A program made the position numbers and the translations under genes. 64,000 nucleotides of DNA, taken from contig JAYKYS010000004.1 in the NCBI GenBank assembly GCA_036924285.1, forward strand, positions 14,354,001-14,418,000, in the 5' to 3' direction. Of this stretch, positions 33,749 through 46,768 are shown in pieces. Every line of letters starts with the position of its first letter. Position 1 is the stretch's first letter. Source of the stretch: Asterella californica. Taxonomy: Eukaryota > Streptophyta > Marchantiopsida > Marchantiales > Aytoniaceae. The notes beneath the pieces were generated by a model. It worked only from the letters and a program-made list of their open reading frames with translations, made no database searches and was not told the DNA's origin.

Positions 33749-34865
33749 CTGTTCAGATCTGCGAGAGATAATAGGTGCACTAGTCACCTCCCCTTGCAAT
33801 TGATCTGACGTAGATGCCAAGGTATGAGACAAAGTATCCAGTGGATATGGAAGATCCACATATCTGGATGAGTCAAACATACGCTGCAATAGCACGCGCT
33901 CATCCTGTGTAGAAACTACACTAGTTTCACTAGGCTGTGTTACGTGGACTCCAGCGTTAACAGCAGCTCTATGTGTAACAGATTTTGATCTAGAATCAAT
34001 GACTTTTCCAGATTCTTCACTCAACGTACTACTCTGAGGTACTACAGTGGACTGACTCCTTGGTTCTACAGTAGGTACAGGGATGACTACGATAGGTGCA
34101 GGTGCAAACCAAGATTGTAGCTCATCAAAAACAACATCTCTACTGATATAGAACTGGTTGGACGAAGGATTGTAACATCTATATCCTTTTGTATCAGAAG
34201 CATAGCCAAGGAAGATACATCTATCTGCTTTCGGATCTAGTTTCTTACGTCTTTCATCAAGTATGTGCACATAACATATACATCCAAAAACTTTAAGAAA
34301 AAAGTAATCAGGCTTACCATCGGTGTCTTGTTGTGGACTGCCGCTGTAGACGTCCGGTTCATCAGATACACCGCACATGAAACAGCTTCTGTCCAGTAAG
34401 ATCTAGGCATGGTCTTCTCGTTCAACATCGCACAAGCAGCTTCTGCTATATGTCGATTCTTGCGCTCCGCAACCTCATTTTGCTGCGGACTGTAACTGTA
34501 GGTCTTCTAGCATCAGATCTCAAATAGAGGATAGATGCTCCAGACTGTTTCTCCACCAACTTGCGGAAAGTCTGGAATGCTGACAGTACTTCGGTAGAGG
34601 ACTTGTTTCTCAACAAATAGATCCAAGTATAGCGCGAATGATCATCAATAAATGACATGAAGTACTGAAAACCGGTCATACTTGGCTGAGAAGCAGTCCA
34701 TACATCAGTGTGAACAAGCTCCAAAAGCTTGTTCGCTCTACTACATGATCCCTTAAAGGGTTGTCTAGCTTGCTTGTCGAATTGACATGCTGCACAGACT
34801 CCAGTGGGCTCACTGGATTCAAATTTGAGTAGATCTATAACCAGGTCAAAACCAGGACCTACCAC
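33749..34865 (-). pseudogene. copia integrase and linker
   Basis: Three frames. 34865-34446: zinc-finger end CAACQFDKQARQPFKG, core HTDVWTASQPSMTGFQYFMS (first Asp), FIDDHSRYTWIYLLRNKS and YLRSDARR (second Asp region). 34428-34237: YWTEAVSCAVYLMNRTSTAA. 34378-33692: FGCICYVHILDERRKKLDPK, RCIFLGYASDTKGYRCYNP, then a Ser/Thr-rich linker that runs to the insertion at 33749. The segment with the catalytic Glu between YLRSD and YWTEA is short and out of frame (around 34430-34500). Confidence 0.85.
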
Positions 34866-35235
34866 TCTTGATACCTCGAGCTATGACAGTGCTATTCAAA
34901 TCTTCAATAAAGCATCCATCTTTATTGAAGCGCACTTGCAGACCCTGCTCTATCAACTGTCCTACATATAGTAGATTTCTAGTCAACTTGGGTACATGTA
35001 AGACATTCTGTTTATCAGTAAATGTTGAAGTAGAAATGTCAAGTGGAATGTTACCCTTGTGCTGGATCTTGTGCTTGATGTCATCTCTTGTCACCATAAA
35101 CTGTGGAGTCTTCACATGCTCGAGTAAACTAAACCACTCCCGATGAGGAGTCATGTGACTGATGGCGTCGGAGCCGATCACCCAGTCAATCTGTGGCTCG
35201 AAAGCCGCATAACTCTGATGCGTAGTAATCAACAA
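34846..35235 (-). pseudogene. copia protease and GAG-pre-integrase region
   Basis: IDWVIGSDAISHMTPHREWF stands where the family has WxxDSGAxxHMT, so the catalytic DSG is destroyed. It is followed by HVPKLTRNLLYVGQLIEQGL, as in the GAG-pre-integrase domain. Confidence 0.8.
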
Positions 35236-35335
35236 CTGCTCCGAATAGACTTGCTCAGTGATTGCATAGCCTTGCTGGTTGCTGTTACCTTGTTGGGGGT
35301 TGTTGTCGTGTTGCTGTCTTTGATTGTTTTGCTTC

Positions 35336-35812
35336 TTGTAGCACTGATTCGCATTGTGGTCTTGCTTCTTGCAGTAGTTGCAGGAACCAAGCGCTCTTCT
35401 CTGGTTATTGTTGGAACCAGACTGTTGCTGGTTCTGTAGTTGCTGCGATTACTGTTGCTGTCCGCAACCCCGTCCACGTCCAGCATCTTTGTCACGACCT
35501 CTACCTCGAGATCCTCCAGAACTTGCAAAATAGATAGATTCTTGCGGACCCATCGAAGTAGAACTCCCCAGTAGACGCACCTCCTCTCTTAACATCATAG
35601 GAACAAGCTCATCAAACCACGGAAGGGGTTCTCTGGTCGAAATCGATGTTATGAACTATTTGTACTCTGCAGGTAATCCCTGTAATGTGCTTCCGATCAA
35701 GACAGTGGGATCAATCTCGACTTTGACAAAAGATAGCTGATCTGTGAGCTGCTTGACATGGTTCAAGTAGTCGTTGATGCACATCGACCCCTTCTTCACG
35801 GTGAACTGAAAT
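35336..35812 (-). pseudogene. copia gag C-terminal part with zinc knuckle
   Basis: The zinc knuckle CNYCKKQDHNANQC (35341-35382) is followed by a Gln/Asn-rich run. Upstream, 35640-35810 matches the gag at 6066-6240. The frame is shifted relative to protease. Confidence 0.75.
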
Positions 35813-38129
35813 CTCATTTCAGAGTAGATTATATTTTGATTTACAACACTTGCTTAACTTATCATTTTGAGGTATTTGCTTAATCAACACCTAAATACAA
35901 ACAACATTTATTTCAATAGCATGACAATGAGATTTTTTTACCTAATCAACACCTAATGGATAAGTGTATTGTGCAAAAAGTTATGATTGTCATAATAGTC
36001 AATATATAACACACAGTAAATAAACCCTTGAACAGACGTACTATTTTCTTCTCACATAGAGAAGAATTTGAATAGAGAGCAAAAGATTATGTCGCTCATT
36101 GCACATTCAAGGGATAAAATGTCAGAATGTTTCTCATCGATCATCTTTAGTGAGCAGTATTGATGACAACATCTCCTCTCTTCTTGTTGACGATTTCATT
36201 CTACAAAGTGCTGATTAAACCCTCCCTCTAGGTATAAAAAAGTCTTATAGAAATATTCCTCAAATACTCTTTTTTTGAATTCAAAATCTCTCTTTGGAAA
36301 GAGAGTTCTTTCTAGAAAACAAAAAATACTGAAATTTAACAAACTGGTTTCTGATAATGATTAGATCCAAATTATTTTTTTTGTTGTAGAAATGTAATGC
36401 TTTCTAGTTGCTTTCCAGAGCTACTTACCAAGTCAAGAACAGAGTTCAGTTATGAATGTTATGAAGTTGCTCCAGTTTGCTTTGAAATGCTCAACCAAAG
36501 GTATGCATTTCACGTCTATATACGTCAACAAATGAGGAGTTTGGATAACCTAAACCCTAAGTACTAGGAGCGGGGGTTTAAGTGAGAGATTCATTGTGAT
36601 CTTGTTAAAACCCATATGTTGTATTTGGATGATGATTAAGGACACAAATCTTATAATTCTATTTAATAATATACATAGTTCTTAATAACATTTAATCCAA
36701 GAAAGTTCTCCAAAATGGATAAAATGATGATAATACCCAAACCATGTTTGTGCAAATTGCATCCAAAGATTTATTTTTCGTGCTTGTTTTCTTCTTTTTC
36801 TCTAACTAAAACTCCTAATTGCATGCATATCTTTCCTCTCCATCTTCAAATGAAAACGTGAATATTATAAAATGATATAACTAAATCTAGTTTTCTCTAC
36901 AAAACAAAGATTGCCACCAATCTCGACAAATGATATCTTGTTTACTTTATTATGATAAGAATCTCGAGTCCTTTTATCCTCAGTTGTTTTATGATAATTG
37001 TACACATGTACAAAATATTAAAACTATGGGTTTTCTTTTTAACAGCTTTAGAGCGAAGTTAATCGTTTGATGGTTAGAGTTTAACAGACAATTAAACCAT
37101 TAATTTCACTATAAAAGGTCCTCTAGACCTCCATTGATGATCTCTTAGAGTCCCAATCACCTATCCATGAACTGCCTTGACGCTTGCTCTTCGGACCGCG
37201 TAACTCTCTGGGCGCACTACGTTTGCTCAGACAAGAAAAGTTGATGGTTGTTCGTGTTTGGGGTTTTGGTCGAAAGAAAGTAGTGGTTCAAAGACATCTT
37301 GCGAGAGGTACATGGTTTCAATCGAGAGATGTAGTGTCTCGAAGATGTGAATCGCAACCTCGATTCTGAGAATGGATTTCATTGACAAGAATTGTGCGAA
37401 GAAGAGATAATGCACATTGATATTTATTCTTTCCAAATTCAAGAACATTGTTTGCATATCTAGACTTGTTGTTGTTTTGATATGTAACAAGTGTTGTTGT
37501 CCATGCACTAACATGAAAGTATTGGATGATCGTTTCACATCGTTGCTAACAAGCACAAAACCACGAACTAAACCACGAGTGGTGCAAATGAAATCGTCAT
37601 ACATTGGTAGAACATGGTTAGTTATGAGTGGTAATCTACAGAAAAGCATGACACTGGAATACGCAAATGTGAAATGCTGATTTCCGACCTTCGCAATGAT
37701 TGCTATCATTTTCTGCCATCAAAACATCCGTGTAGACGGAGAATTGCTTTTCGAATCTGCTCGACGATCTGATCATGTGCATATCTCTTTCATTCTGTCA
37801 TTATGTGGAGGAGTCGAGCAAGCAATGATTTGTTGTGTACCGAGGCATAATGTTTTTGTTAGCTATCTAAAATATACGTCATTGTCAGTGGTTCTTGAAG
37901 TTGCGCTCAAATCTGAAATCTCTGATTTGGATGACATTTATGTGGGATGCAAGGAGTAGGAGTGCAAACTCTTATAGTTTTGAAGAGACTGTACTGGAGG
38001 TAGCTGACCGATACATCAATATTTGAATCGACCTTTGGTTTAGTATGGTGCCCACAAATTACAGGATTGAAGATTTTTTTAAATTTTAAAGTTAATAACG
38101 TACCTATGTAATTGAAATAACCTTGTTGC
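35813..38129. other. AT-rich region, no gene recognised; possible old relic 37160-37960
   Basis: Most of it is AT-rich without structure. 37160-37960 is less AT-rich with longer frames on + (37417-37680, 37696-37959, e.g. VPRHNVFVSYLKYTSLSVVL) and - (37227-37709). None shows a known motif; frame lengths on both strands fit a decayed gene or chance. Confidence 0.4.
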
Positions 38130-38878
38130 TTAAGATAACACCTTGCTGAAAAATGATCTTAAGAACTTTTTTGTGAGAGAAGTCGACTTCTTCCAAAGAC
38201 GGAAGAAGGACATCTTCCGAGAAGACGTCTTCTCGACCAGGTCTTCTGCAGACGGAAGAAGGAAGACGAAAGACAGACATCTTCTGGAAGACGATGATTG
38301 GACCTTCGGGATATCAACCACGTGTCACATCACCGCAGAAGAGTAGATACTACCTAGTAGTGGGTGAATCGGGATTACCAAGACATAACCCTAAAACGCG
38401 GGGAAGATACAGACGAGGCACATTAGCGTAAGATCGATCGCCTGCTTCTCATAGTGAAGGACATCTGCGTTTTGAGAAGTTGGTTGCCATCCAGGTGTCG
38501 AATTGAACCTGGAAGCAAGGAGAGTGTAATTGAGAACTCAGAGAACCAAATTAAGGACCGAGAGAGAGCGAGGACGATTCTGGGAGAGCTGGAAGCACAG
38601 TCAAGTTGAAGGAATCTCTTGGGATTCTAGGAAGCAGACATTGAGGGTCCATTAGAGAAGTTTCCAAGGAAGAGAAGGATCGATTGCAGCAGCAGAGGGG
38701 TGCAACCCAAGATTGACGATAGGAGCAAGTTTGTGGGATCGCATTGGAGCTGGGATTGACGAGCGGAAGCGTGCAGAAGACTGAAGGCGCACCAGAAGCA
38801 GCCAGAAGCTGTATTGAGGTTCTTCCCGTGTTCTTTCCTCTTCCCAGCGCTTCCCGCCTCTGATTTGATGTTTCCCGC
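38130..38878. other. GAAGAC/GTCTTC-rich host sequence, segment 1
   Basis: 38170-38300 is packed with gaaga and tcttc on both strands, including the perfect 16-bp palindrome gagaagacgtcttctc (38218-38233). The remainder to 38878 is GA-rich without a clear frame. It ends at ccgc (38875-38878), the target duplication of element A. Its continuation is 47449 onwards. Confidence 0.7.
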
Positions 38879-40540
38879 TGTCGAGGTGAGAGTTTCCTGA
38901 GAAGGGCGGAACCTTCTAGCTGTGATACGATCGTGAAGAGAAAGACGAAAAATCACACACGGAATACGGATCGCAAGAAAACACACCACCACGATTTCGA
39001 TCCGGCCAAGATAAAACACACGGCGTGCAAGTAAATCTTCAACCCCAAATCATGCAGATTGAAAAGCTCACGCTCAAAGACTCCGAATATCAGAAAACTG
39101 CTCTTGTGAAGCACCAGCGCGTTCACCAGGCAAGTTGTAGGTCTCTTCTCTACTCGATTCTGTCTACTAATCTCAATCTCTCGATGTCAAAACTCTGATC
39201 AGTCAGAAAATCTCTCCAGACGTAACCTCTGTGTAAAATTTCTCTCCTCGGCTCTACTGTTTCTATCTACTCGATAGTCTCCGCACGGTAGACTCTACAC
39301 GGCTCGATGATCGACAAACTGCAATAATTCGATAATGCCCTAAGAATTCTCTCTCTCTCCGGAGTACACCCCTCTGGGTCTTCCTCCACCCTACGTAACC
39401 TTCAGTGTCACCTGACAGGGGTAAAAGATGCCCTAAACAGATGGCAGCAGAAAAATAAATCATTGATAAAAAATCTACACGTAAGAAGACTATTTCACTA
39501 AGCTTCGCAGGTTCATCTGTACGGACGGTCACCGACTTGGCTGTACAGTCAGCATCTGACCCTCCACTCGAGGTAACTCCACCACGGCTACCTCTGGCCA
39601 CCGGAATCACCTCGTTCTAACACGTGGAGCCCGAGTTATCATCATTGTTGTTTTCCGCCCCTTTAAACTTTGAAGTGTCGTAAGTATGGCCTCAGGTATA
39701 AGTTTCACTTGATTTTTTGACACAAGTGGAATTTTTCGAACTCTACATTTTTCTACAAAAGAATTGGTACCGACTTGGAGTATCTTTGATGTCATCTCGC
39801 TACCTCAAGACTTAGAGGACCGCAACCGAATTCGTACTAATTACCCCGAAACCCGGTGGTAATCTCCCTCTAGCATCCACACTAGGTGACTGCACTAGTG
39901 CAGGGGTAGACGGAGGCATCCCGCATTCACGGTACGTTTAAGGGACATCTAGTGTCCCGCCCCTAGGCAACTTGGTGTCCCAAATATTCCCCCGAAGGGG
40001 CCAGCTTACTCCAAGCCAGTTGTGAGTCTGAATGGATTTGATCCGGACATCTCCTCCCTACAAGTTTCTCAGCTACACCACGGAAGCTGATCTCACAATT
40101 GGTTTTGAAGACCAGTTTCTAAGCTAATATGCTAGAAAGCTGCGGTATTTCATCTTTCCTTTGCTAACACGAAGTGCCATAACTTTCTCTAGAAATGCTC
40201 TTTTTGTACATTTCGAATTTTAAACAAATACTACAATCTACAATCTACATGAGAAAAAACTAAAAAGTATTTTTCGAACTCACTCAGATTTATGGTAAAT
40301 TTCCCGGTATCAGAAATCTTGTAGAAGAACCCCAAGTAACTTTTCGCCTGCAACTCCGTTTGTAATTTTTGAACATACCACGGTGATCAGCGCGACAAGA
40401 CCTACGCCGTGGTGTTTTCAGATTTTCAAATGCTCACTTCCTCCAAAATCGACTTCTCTGAGGTCTTAGCTTCACTTAGAGAGACTAACTTCTAACTGGA
40501 GGTGAATTATTCACTATGTGAAACAATTCACATCACGACA
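38879..40540 (-). repeat. 3' LTR of element A
   Basis: 1662 bp; plus strand tgtcgaggtgagag ... cacatcacgaca. It lacks about 30 bp present in the other LTR (44443-44483 region) and matches 23102-24807. Confidence 0.88.
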
Positions 40541-41527
40541 TCCACCTCCTCCAAACCTGCACATCCTCTGGCATGTGCCAACCTCTTCATCCTTCTGTCC
40601 TTTCATCATCATCATCACTCTCCTCCGCCTCAGCCTCTTTAATAGTTGAGACGTCTTCATCTCTTGTCATCCTCTCCTTCAGTAACTCAATAACCATCGG
40701 TAGCAAGGCACGAGGGACTGGACAGTCCCTCGTGCCTTCAAGTCCCAAGGTACATGAGGAACAATGAAGATAACCATCGGAGCTATCACACTAAGATCCA
40801 CACAACCAATCTCCCTAGCTGAGAAAGAAAATGCCTTACCATGGCTAACTATCATCTGCTCAAAAGCTCGTTTCTCCACTTCAGTCAAGAAGCGACCCCC
40901 TCCTATCTGGAGCTGCTCGAGTGTCTCTTGAGTAAACTCGTGTCCTATCTGTTTAGGATCTCTCAATACAAGCTCAGTGGCCGCTAACTCCATCTGCTGT
41001 CGTGAATCAACAAGTAATTGGGTCGTCACTGGTTTCACCTTCTTCGCTACAGTTTTGTATTTGGTGTGAACCTCTGCTTCTTTACGAGAGCCACACCAAT
41101 AGATTGCATCCTTCCATCCACTCTCCAGTCTCGGATGAGGACGAGATTGTAAGCACGAGATAACCTCCTCATAGACTTTACGAGAGTGGATGGAGATCAC
41201 CACGCTTCCTCCCATCTGCTCCATCAACCTATCTACATCATCCAGCCAACGAACAAAAGACTGTACACCTACAAACTCCTCGTAAATACCAAAAATCATC
41301 TCATCTTCACTCAGAACTCTTGTACAACGTAGATTTTCTGCATACTTCTCCATCTGCCTTCTACTCTTCTCAGTCAAATCCTCTACACGCGTGAACTCAC
41401 TCCAATCATTAGAACTGAAAGTCATCAAATCAGATTTGTAACTATGTACAGTGTAGCAGTTTTCAGAATCTTGAACAACCTCTTCGTCAATCTCCTGTGA
41501 TCCCACAGGCTGCTCAAGCGGGATCAT
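40541..41527 (-). pseudogene. pol N-terminus and integrase tail of element A
   Basis: The frame starts ATG at 41525-41527 (MIPLEQPVGSQEIDEEVVQD) and runs through EFTRVEDLTEKSRRQMEKYA, FVRWLDDVDRLMEQMGGSVV, TQETLEQLQIGGGRFLTEVE to VIFIVPHVPWDLKA, the entry to RT. There it is cut by a deletion near 40675-40735 that carries a perfect 12-bp hairpin, and the integrase tail follows (40541-40675). The start lies 35 nt after the protease frame stop, exactly as in element C. Confidence 0.8.
40706..40733. repeat. snap-back hairpin at the pol deletion junction
   Basis: gcacgagggact and agtccctcgtgc form perfect 12-bp arms around a ggac loop. Element C has only one arm at the matching site (near 54726). 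An inverted copy was made during the deletion. Confidence 0.85.
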
Positions 41528-41562
41528 AGGACCAGCGGATCCATCACTCTTGGTATCCCGTC

Positions 41563-42249
41563 CTATAAGAGTGGTTTCAGAAAACCCTTGCTCCTACAGA
41601 TAGGAGAATCTCTCAAAGTCTGTCTGTTTCGTTCGTGGTTCGTACGAACGGTCAAAAACTGTACAGAACGTCTATTATCTGGACTACGGATCCTAGCATA
41701 GTGAGATCCGTCATCCATCACCTTCGTCTCCATTCGAACTGCAGTGATATAAGACTGACCAAGAATCACAAGATATGAAGTAGAAGACTGCACAAAGAAG
41801 TGCTGATCTACCTCCACATCACCCAGCTTCACTCTCACGTTGGGACAAGCGCCGTATAACTCACCCTTCTGGTTGTTTGCAGCTCGTAGCACCCAACCAT
41901 GGTTCAGTTCGATAGGCCACTGACCTCTCTCGTACACCTCCCGTGACATGATGTTGATCTCTGAACCGTGATCAACCAAAGCAGCAACAGGATCAAGACT
42001 TCCAAGGTGAACTCGTGTAGCAGTTGTAGCACGAGCCAAGTGTCTTTTTCTGAAGTCGTTATCGGTAACTGGACTCTCGTCGCCAGCTTCTTCATCCTCA
42101 AATTCAGCAGTGTTGGTACCAGCAACCAACGCTATTTGCTGGTATTCTGTATCATCAGCCTCCTGAAAATGCACTTTGCCGAACTCTGCATCATTCACAG
42201 AAGCTCCTACTATATCTATCATCTGACTTTCAACTTGCTCGGACATCAC
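41563..42249 (-). pseudogene. protease region of element A
   Basis: Contains VHLGSLDPVAALVDHGSEIN, the retropepsin active site with DHG where most families have DSG or DTG, then NIMSREVYERGQWPIELNHG and LVILGQSYITAVRMETKVMD. The flap and C-terminal motifs match element C. The stop at 41563-41565 lies at the same place as in element C. Confidence 0.8.
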
Positions 42250-42278
42250 CTGTCTCTTCCGCTTGATGATGTCGATGA

Positions 42279-44119
42279 TCAGTTCGTGAAACTCCCTCTT
42301 CGCAATACCAAGAACCTCCCAAAGAGAAAACTCGATTCACGAAGTATTCTCTGCTCCAAGATGCTCTTGAGATCAGTTGAAGTCTCAATATGAGCTGCCA
42401 ACTTGTAAGCCGGTCCCTTCCCTTTCTCTTGAGCAGTAAATCGTCTACCAGCAGTCGTTGGTTCCTGCTGGGATCTCTGCACGTCCTCCATCGGACCTGG
42501 TGCAGGTGGAGGAGCTGCAGAAGTAGACGGGATGTCCTCAGGAAGAGCCGCTCGTCTCCTCGTGGCCCTCCGTCTATCTCCAGTCTCCTCTAGAACTCCA
42601 GTATCAAGTTCAGAGGCTTCTCGTCGCCTCTTTTCCTCCACAGAAGTATCTTGCCAGTGAACGTGTCTATCCACGTCCAAGAATGCTTTGATAGACGCAG
42701 CATCAATAGGATCTCCTGACCCTGTGACCCTACGGATAGTTTCTGCTCCTCTCTTCAGTATTTCAGAAGGAACTTGAACAAGTTTCTTCTCAGTAGTCCT
42801 ATCTAGCAACGTAGGACTAGAAGAAACTTCAATATGACCGGCATATACATCAAGATTTACCGGTGGTGTCATCAATGCATGTACAGTTGCAGCAACTGTG
42901 GCGATCTGAGGCAAACTTCTCATGCCTCCTCGTCCAAACTGCGTGTTCAGCGGCTCTCCAGTCGAAGAAAGATGTAGCCTACCGTTCTGGTAGCGAACCA
43001 CACCATCTCACAAGGCAGTCGTAAGCTCTTGACAGTCTCCACGAAAATGATCAAGACTGTCACACCAGATACATCTACGAACAGGAGCACCTCCTGGACG
43101 TGTAGCAGCAGGTGCCAGTGGCTGCTCTCTCTGCAATCCAGCTAGCTCCACTTTCAGTTCTCTCATTTGCCGAATCAGGTCTTCAATCTGGTTCTGTTGT
43201 CCATGGTTCTCCGCAGGTCTCTGAATCTGTGCCCTCTGTGCAAGAATTGGCACAACTGGCATCAAAGGAACTGCAGCAGGGACAACAAGTCTAGGAGCCG
43301 GAGCAAGAGCCGGAGGTTGCTGTACTTGAGGAGCAGTGCGAGGTTGAGCGGTTATTTCTGCAAGTGGACGTCCTCCCATAGCCACTCTTCTCCTCCTCTG
43401 CCTCGTTAGTATGGCAACAGCATCCTCAACTCTTCCCCAGTCGGTAGTAACTCCTCCTTCAACAGATCGATCAGCCAACATGAAGCACAACCGATCTGCC
43501 GTAGCATCATCGGTAGCTTGTAGGAAAAGCTCTGTTCTCCAAGCATCTAACGTTATTCGCTCTAGAGTTGAGAGTTGTCGGTATCTCCGATCAAACTCTC
43601 TCAACATCTCATTCAGACCCATCATACGACCAGGTTGCTGCTCAACCCAGTCTAGAAACGTTCTTCTAGTGACTCTCTCTGAATCTTCTTCGAGAAACTC
43701 CTCTCGAAGAGATCGTTCAAAACTCATCCACACACCTAGATTTCTTCTCTGTACATCCCTAACTTGGTCCCGCAACTCAGGAATGACAGCTAACTCAAAA
43801 TTGGTTATCATCTCTATATCAGTGACTCTAACCAGTTCCATCTCTCCTCTGTACTCACGCAGATATCTAGAAATATCTCTACCTCAAATCTGCCGCATCT
43901 ATTCACAATCGCTTGCAAAGCCTTGGTGGATTTTAACTCACCCCCTCCAACGATCGGATGTTGTTGGACCAAGGCCGCAAGCGTCTTCAAGATCTCAGTC
44001 GTATCGAGACCAGATGCAGATGTCGCTGCAGTCGTAGGTGCTATAGAAGGTGCTGCAGTAGACGTAGATGCAGCAGCCGTAGAGATAGCACCAGCAGCGC
44101 TTCCGCTCTTCCGATCCAT
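42279..44119 (-). pseudogene. gag of element A
   Basis: Start ATG at 44117-44119 (MDRKSGSAAGAIS). Frames 44155-43814, 43841-43008 and 43001-42279 cover the capsid part, the Pro-rich linker, the zinc knuckle CIWCDSLDHFRGDC (about 43030-43075) and the post-knuckle region (STGEPLNTQFGRGGMRSLPQ; HVHWQDTSVEEKRRREASEL). One shift lies near 43890 and one stop near 43005. Confidence 0.82.
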
Positions 44120-44173
44120 CTTCTTCTTCATCTTAGAACTCAACTTCACGATCAATCACCCAAGAAACCTCTT

Positions 44174-44186
44174 AGTGGAAGCACCA
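44174..44186 (-). other. TGTCG-family primer-binding site, element A
   Basis: The minus strand reads TGGTGCTTCCACT, 7 nt inside the LTR end at 44194. Confidence 0.8.
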
Positions 44187-44781
44187 AATTGTATGTCGAG
44201 GCGAGAGTTTCCTGGGAAGGGCGGAACCTTCTAGCTGTGATACGATCGTGAAGAGGAAGGCGAAAAACCACACACGGAATACGGATCGCAAGAAAACACA
44301 CCACCACGATTTCGATCCGGTCAAGGTAAAACACACGGCGTGCAAGTAAATCTTCAACTCCAGATCATCCAGATTGAAAAGCTCACGCTCAAAGACTCAG
44401 AATATCAGAAAACTGCTCTTGTGAAGCACCAGCGCGTTCACCTAGAAGCTTCCCGTTTTCTTTTCAGAAAAGTGTGCGTACAAGTTATAGATCTCTTCTC
44501 TACTCGATTCTGTCTACTAATCTCAATCTCTCGATGTCAAAACTCTGATCAGTCAGAAAATCTCTCCAGACGTAATCTCTGTGTAAAATTTCTCTCCTCA
44601 GCTCTACTGTTTCTCTCTACTCGATAGTCTCCGCACGGTAGACTCTACACTGCTCGATGATCGACAAACTGCGATAATTCGATAATGCCCTGAGAATTCT
44701 CTCTCTCTCCGGAGTACACCCCTCTGGGTCTTCCTCCACCTTACGTAATCTTCAGTGTCACCTGACAGGGGTAAAAGACGC

Positions 44782-46172
44782 TGTCGCGCTACTTGGCGGC
44801 TACATGCTTGACTTCTACTTCGACGCTTGAGTTTAGTAGTTCTAGAAGTTAGCTCATATTACTTCTAGTCCTTTATACATATGTTTGACACCTTTGCATA
44901 CGGTGTTGACACTATTGTGTTATATATTTTAAGTCCTAGTAGGTTGATAGTAAGTTATCTATCTTGTTCAAGCACTCATGCGCTTGTGCAAATGATATCA
45001 TGCTTATCTATGTTGTGAAAGTACATAACTTAGGATTTCCATGCTGATAAGGGTTTAAGCTCATGGGTTGTACTTACATGTCGCCCATGCATGCTTTCTA
45101 GATTGGTTAAGTTATCTTTTAGGGTTACGTGTTATTTTACATGCCTTCGCGTGAAGTTTAAGATTTACGCTGACACTTTAGGGGCTGACGTGGTAGCCTT
45201 TGAGTGAAGTTGAGTTACCACGTGGATTAGGGCACTAAAGGACAGCCAAGTGGAACTATGAACTCTCATTGGTTCATTTTTGTCTTTTGTGTAACTCTAT
45301 TTAGAAGCAGGGGTCTAAAGAGGAGTTCGAGCATTTGGTGGGAGGACTTCGAAATCTGAGGGCACAGGAGGGTAGAGCTCGTCATGCCAAGCACTTCCAG
45401 TGAAATTTTCGATCGATTTGAAGCAATAAAGACGAAGTTATGACCAATTGAAGTTCGAATTGTGCTAGAATTGAATCACTTTTGTTGGATTTAGGGTTTT
45501 CAGTGTCACTTGCAGCAGATTTGAGGAAATTGCTTCAAAACTTCGAGGTTGTGTTCTCTGCCAGCAGGGCTACGATTTCCCAAAAAATTTCGCATCGATT
45601 GAGTGACTGAGTAATTCAGGGCGGCCGCTGAAGCAGAGGGGGTCTGAAAAGCTCTTAATCTAGAACAGCGACTTCAGAGGAGGAGATCTGGAGTTCTGTG
45701 TACAGTCAGGAGTCCCAACTTCACAGGGGTGTTCAGCATCCTGTAGACTCCAAATCCTGTAAGAATATTTGAAATTGATCGAGCCAATCTTCTGTTATAG
45801 GTCGGAATAGCCAGCTAGGTACCAAAAATTGCCGTAGTTTTCTTGCTCAGAACTTTTCTGTCCATATCTCCGTGTCAGAATTTGATCTCAGGCTGAAACT
45901 TCGTGTGTGAGTTCAATAGTACCTCATTTGCATGTAGGGGAAGTTTAGAATTCTAAACCTTCATAGTTTTCTTCTCCGTGAGTGTCAAAGTTCGCCGCCG
46001 GATCTTATTACTGCCAGCTAGACCTGAATTTCGCTTTTTGAGCATATTACTAGATCTTACACATCTGTGTGAGTGTTTATAGCCCTACTGTGACCTGAAA
46101 GCCAACCTCTTGAGTAAACAACCACAGCCAGAAGCCCGGCGCTTTCCTAGGTAGACGGATCACACTCCGACA
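44782..46172 (+). mobile_element. solo LTR nested in element A, ACGC target duplication
   Basis: Begins tgtcgcgctacttgg and ends cacactccgaca. It is flanked by acgc at 44778-44781 and 46173-46176; the unfilled site in the other LTR reads atgc. The interior (gtggtagcc ... gaactctcattggttc ... gggcggccgctgaagcagag) is related to the LTRs of C and D, but the termini differ, so it is a separate subfamily. Confidence 0.9.
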
Positions 46173-46510
46173 ACGCCCTAAACAGATGGCAGCAGAAAAA
46201 TAAATCACTGATAAAAAATCTACACGTAAGAAGACTATTTCACTAAGCTTCGCAAGTTCATCTGTACGGACGGTCACCGACTTGGCTGTACAGTCAGCAT
46301 CTGACACCTCTACTCGAAGTAACTCCACCACGGCTATCTCTGGCCACCGGAATCACCTCGTTTTGACACGTGGAGCCTGAGTTATCATCATTGTCATTTT
46401 CTGCCCCCTTAAACTTTGAAGTGCCGTAAGTATGGCATCAGGTATCAATTTCACTTGATTTTTCGACCCAAGTGAATAATATTTCGAACTCTACATTTTT
46501 CTACAAAAGA

Positions 46511-46768
46511 ATTGGTACCGACTTGGAGTATCTTTGATGCCATCTCGCTACTCCAGGACTTAGAGGGCCGCAACCGAATTCGTACTAATTACCCCGACAA
46601 CCCGAAGGTGAGAGGTCCATTTCGAAACCTTGTAGAAAAATTGATACCGACTTGGAGTATCTTTGATGCCATCTCGCTACCCCATGACTTAGAGAGTCGC
46701 AACCGAATTCGTACTAATTACCTCGACAACCCGAAGGTGAGAGGTCCATTTCGAAACCCGATGGTAAT
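46511..46768. repeat. 129-bp tandem duplication in the element A LTR
   Basis: Units 46511-46639 and 46640-46768, each starting attg(g/a)taccgacttggag. The other LTR has one copy (around 39763). Confidence 0.9.

Larger units (their letters stand above)
28809..35812 (-). mobile_element. Ty1/copia retrotransposon, split by a Ty3 insertion
   Basis: Minus-strand order: gag (35812-35336), protease, integrase (34865-33750), [Ty3 element D, 30653-33748], RT (30652-29544), RNase H (29513-29265) and 3' LTR (28809-29036). Integrase before RT defines Ty1/copia. The 5' LTR is missing; homology to the copia family stops at about 35812. Confidence 0.88.

Noticed and set aside
35262..35537. Long + frames opposite the copia gag/protease (35143-35439, 35262-35537)
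   Set aside because: They are antisense shadows of a Gln/Asn-rich copia gag region; their Leu/Val-rich translation comes from the complementary codons.
36545..36566. cctaaaccctaag resembles the plant telomere repeat
   Set aside because: Less than two repeat units; chance in AT-rich sequence.
37227..37709. 160-codon minus frame as a possible gene
   Set aside because: No known motif; competing frames on + are equally long; no splice or start evidence.
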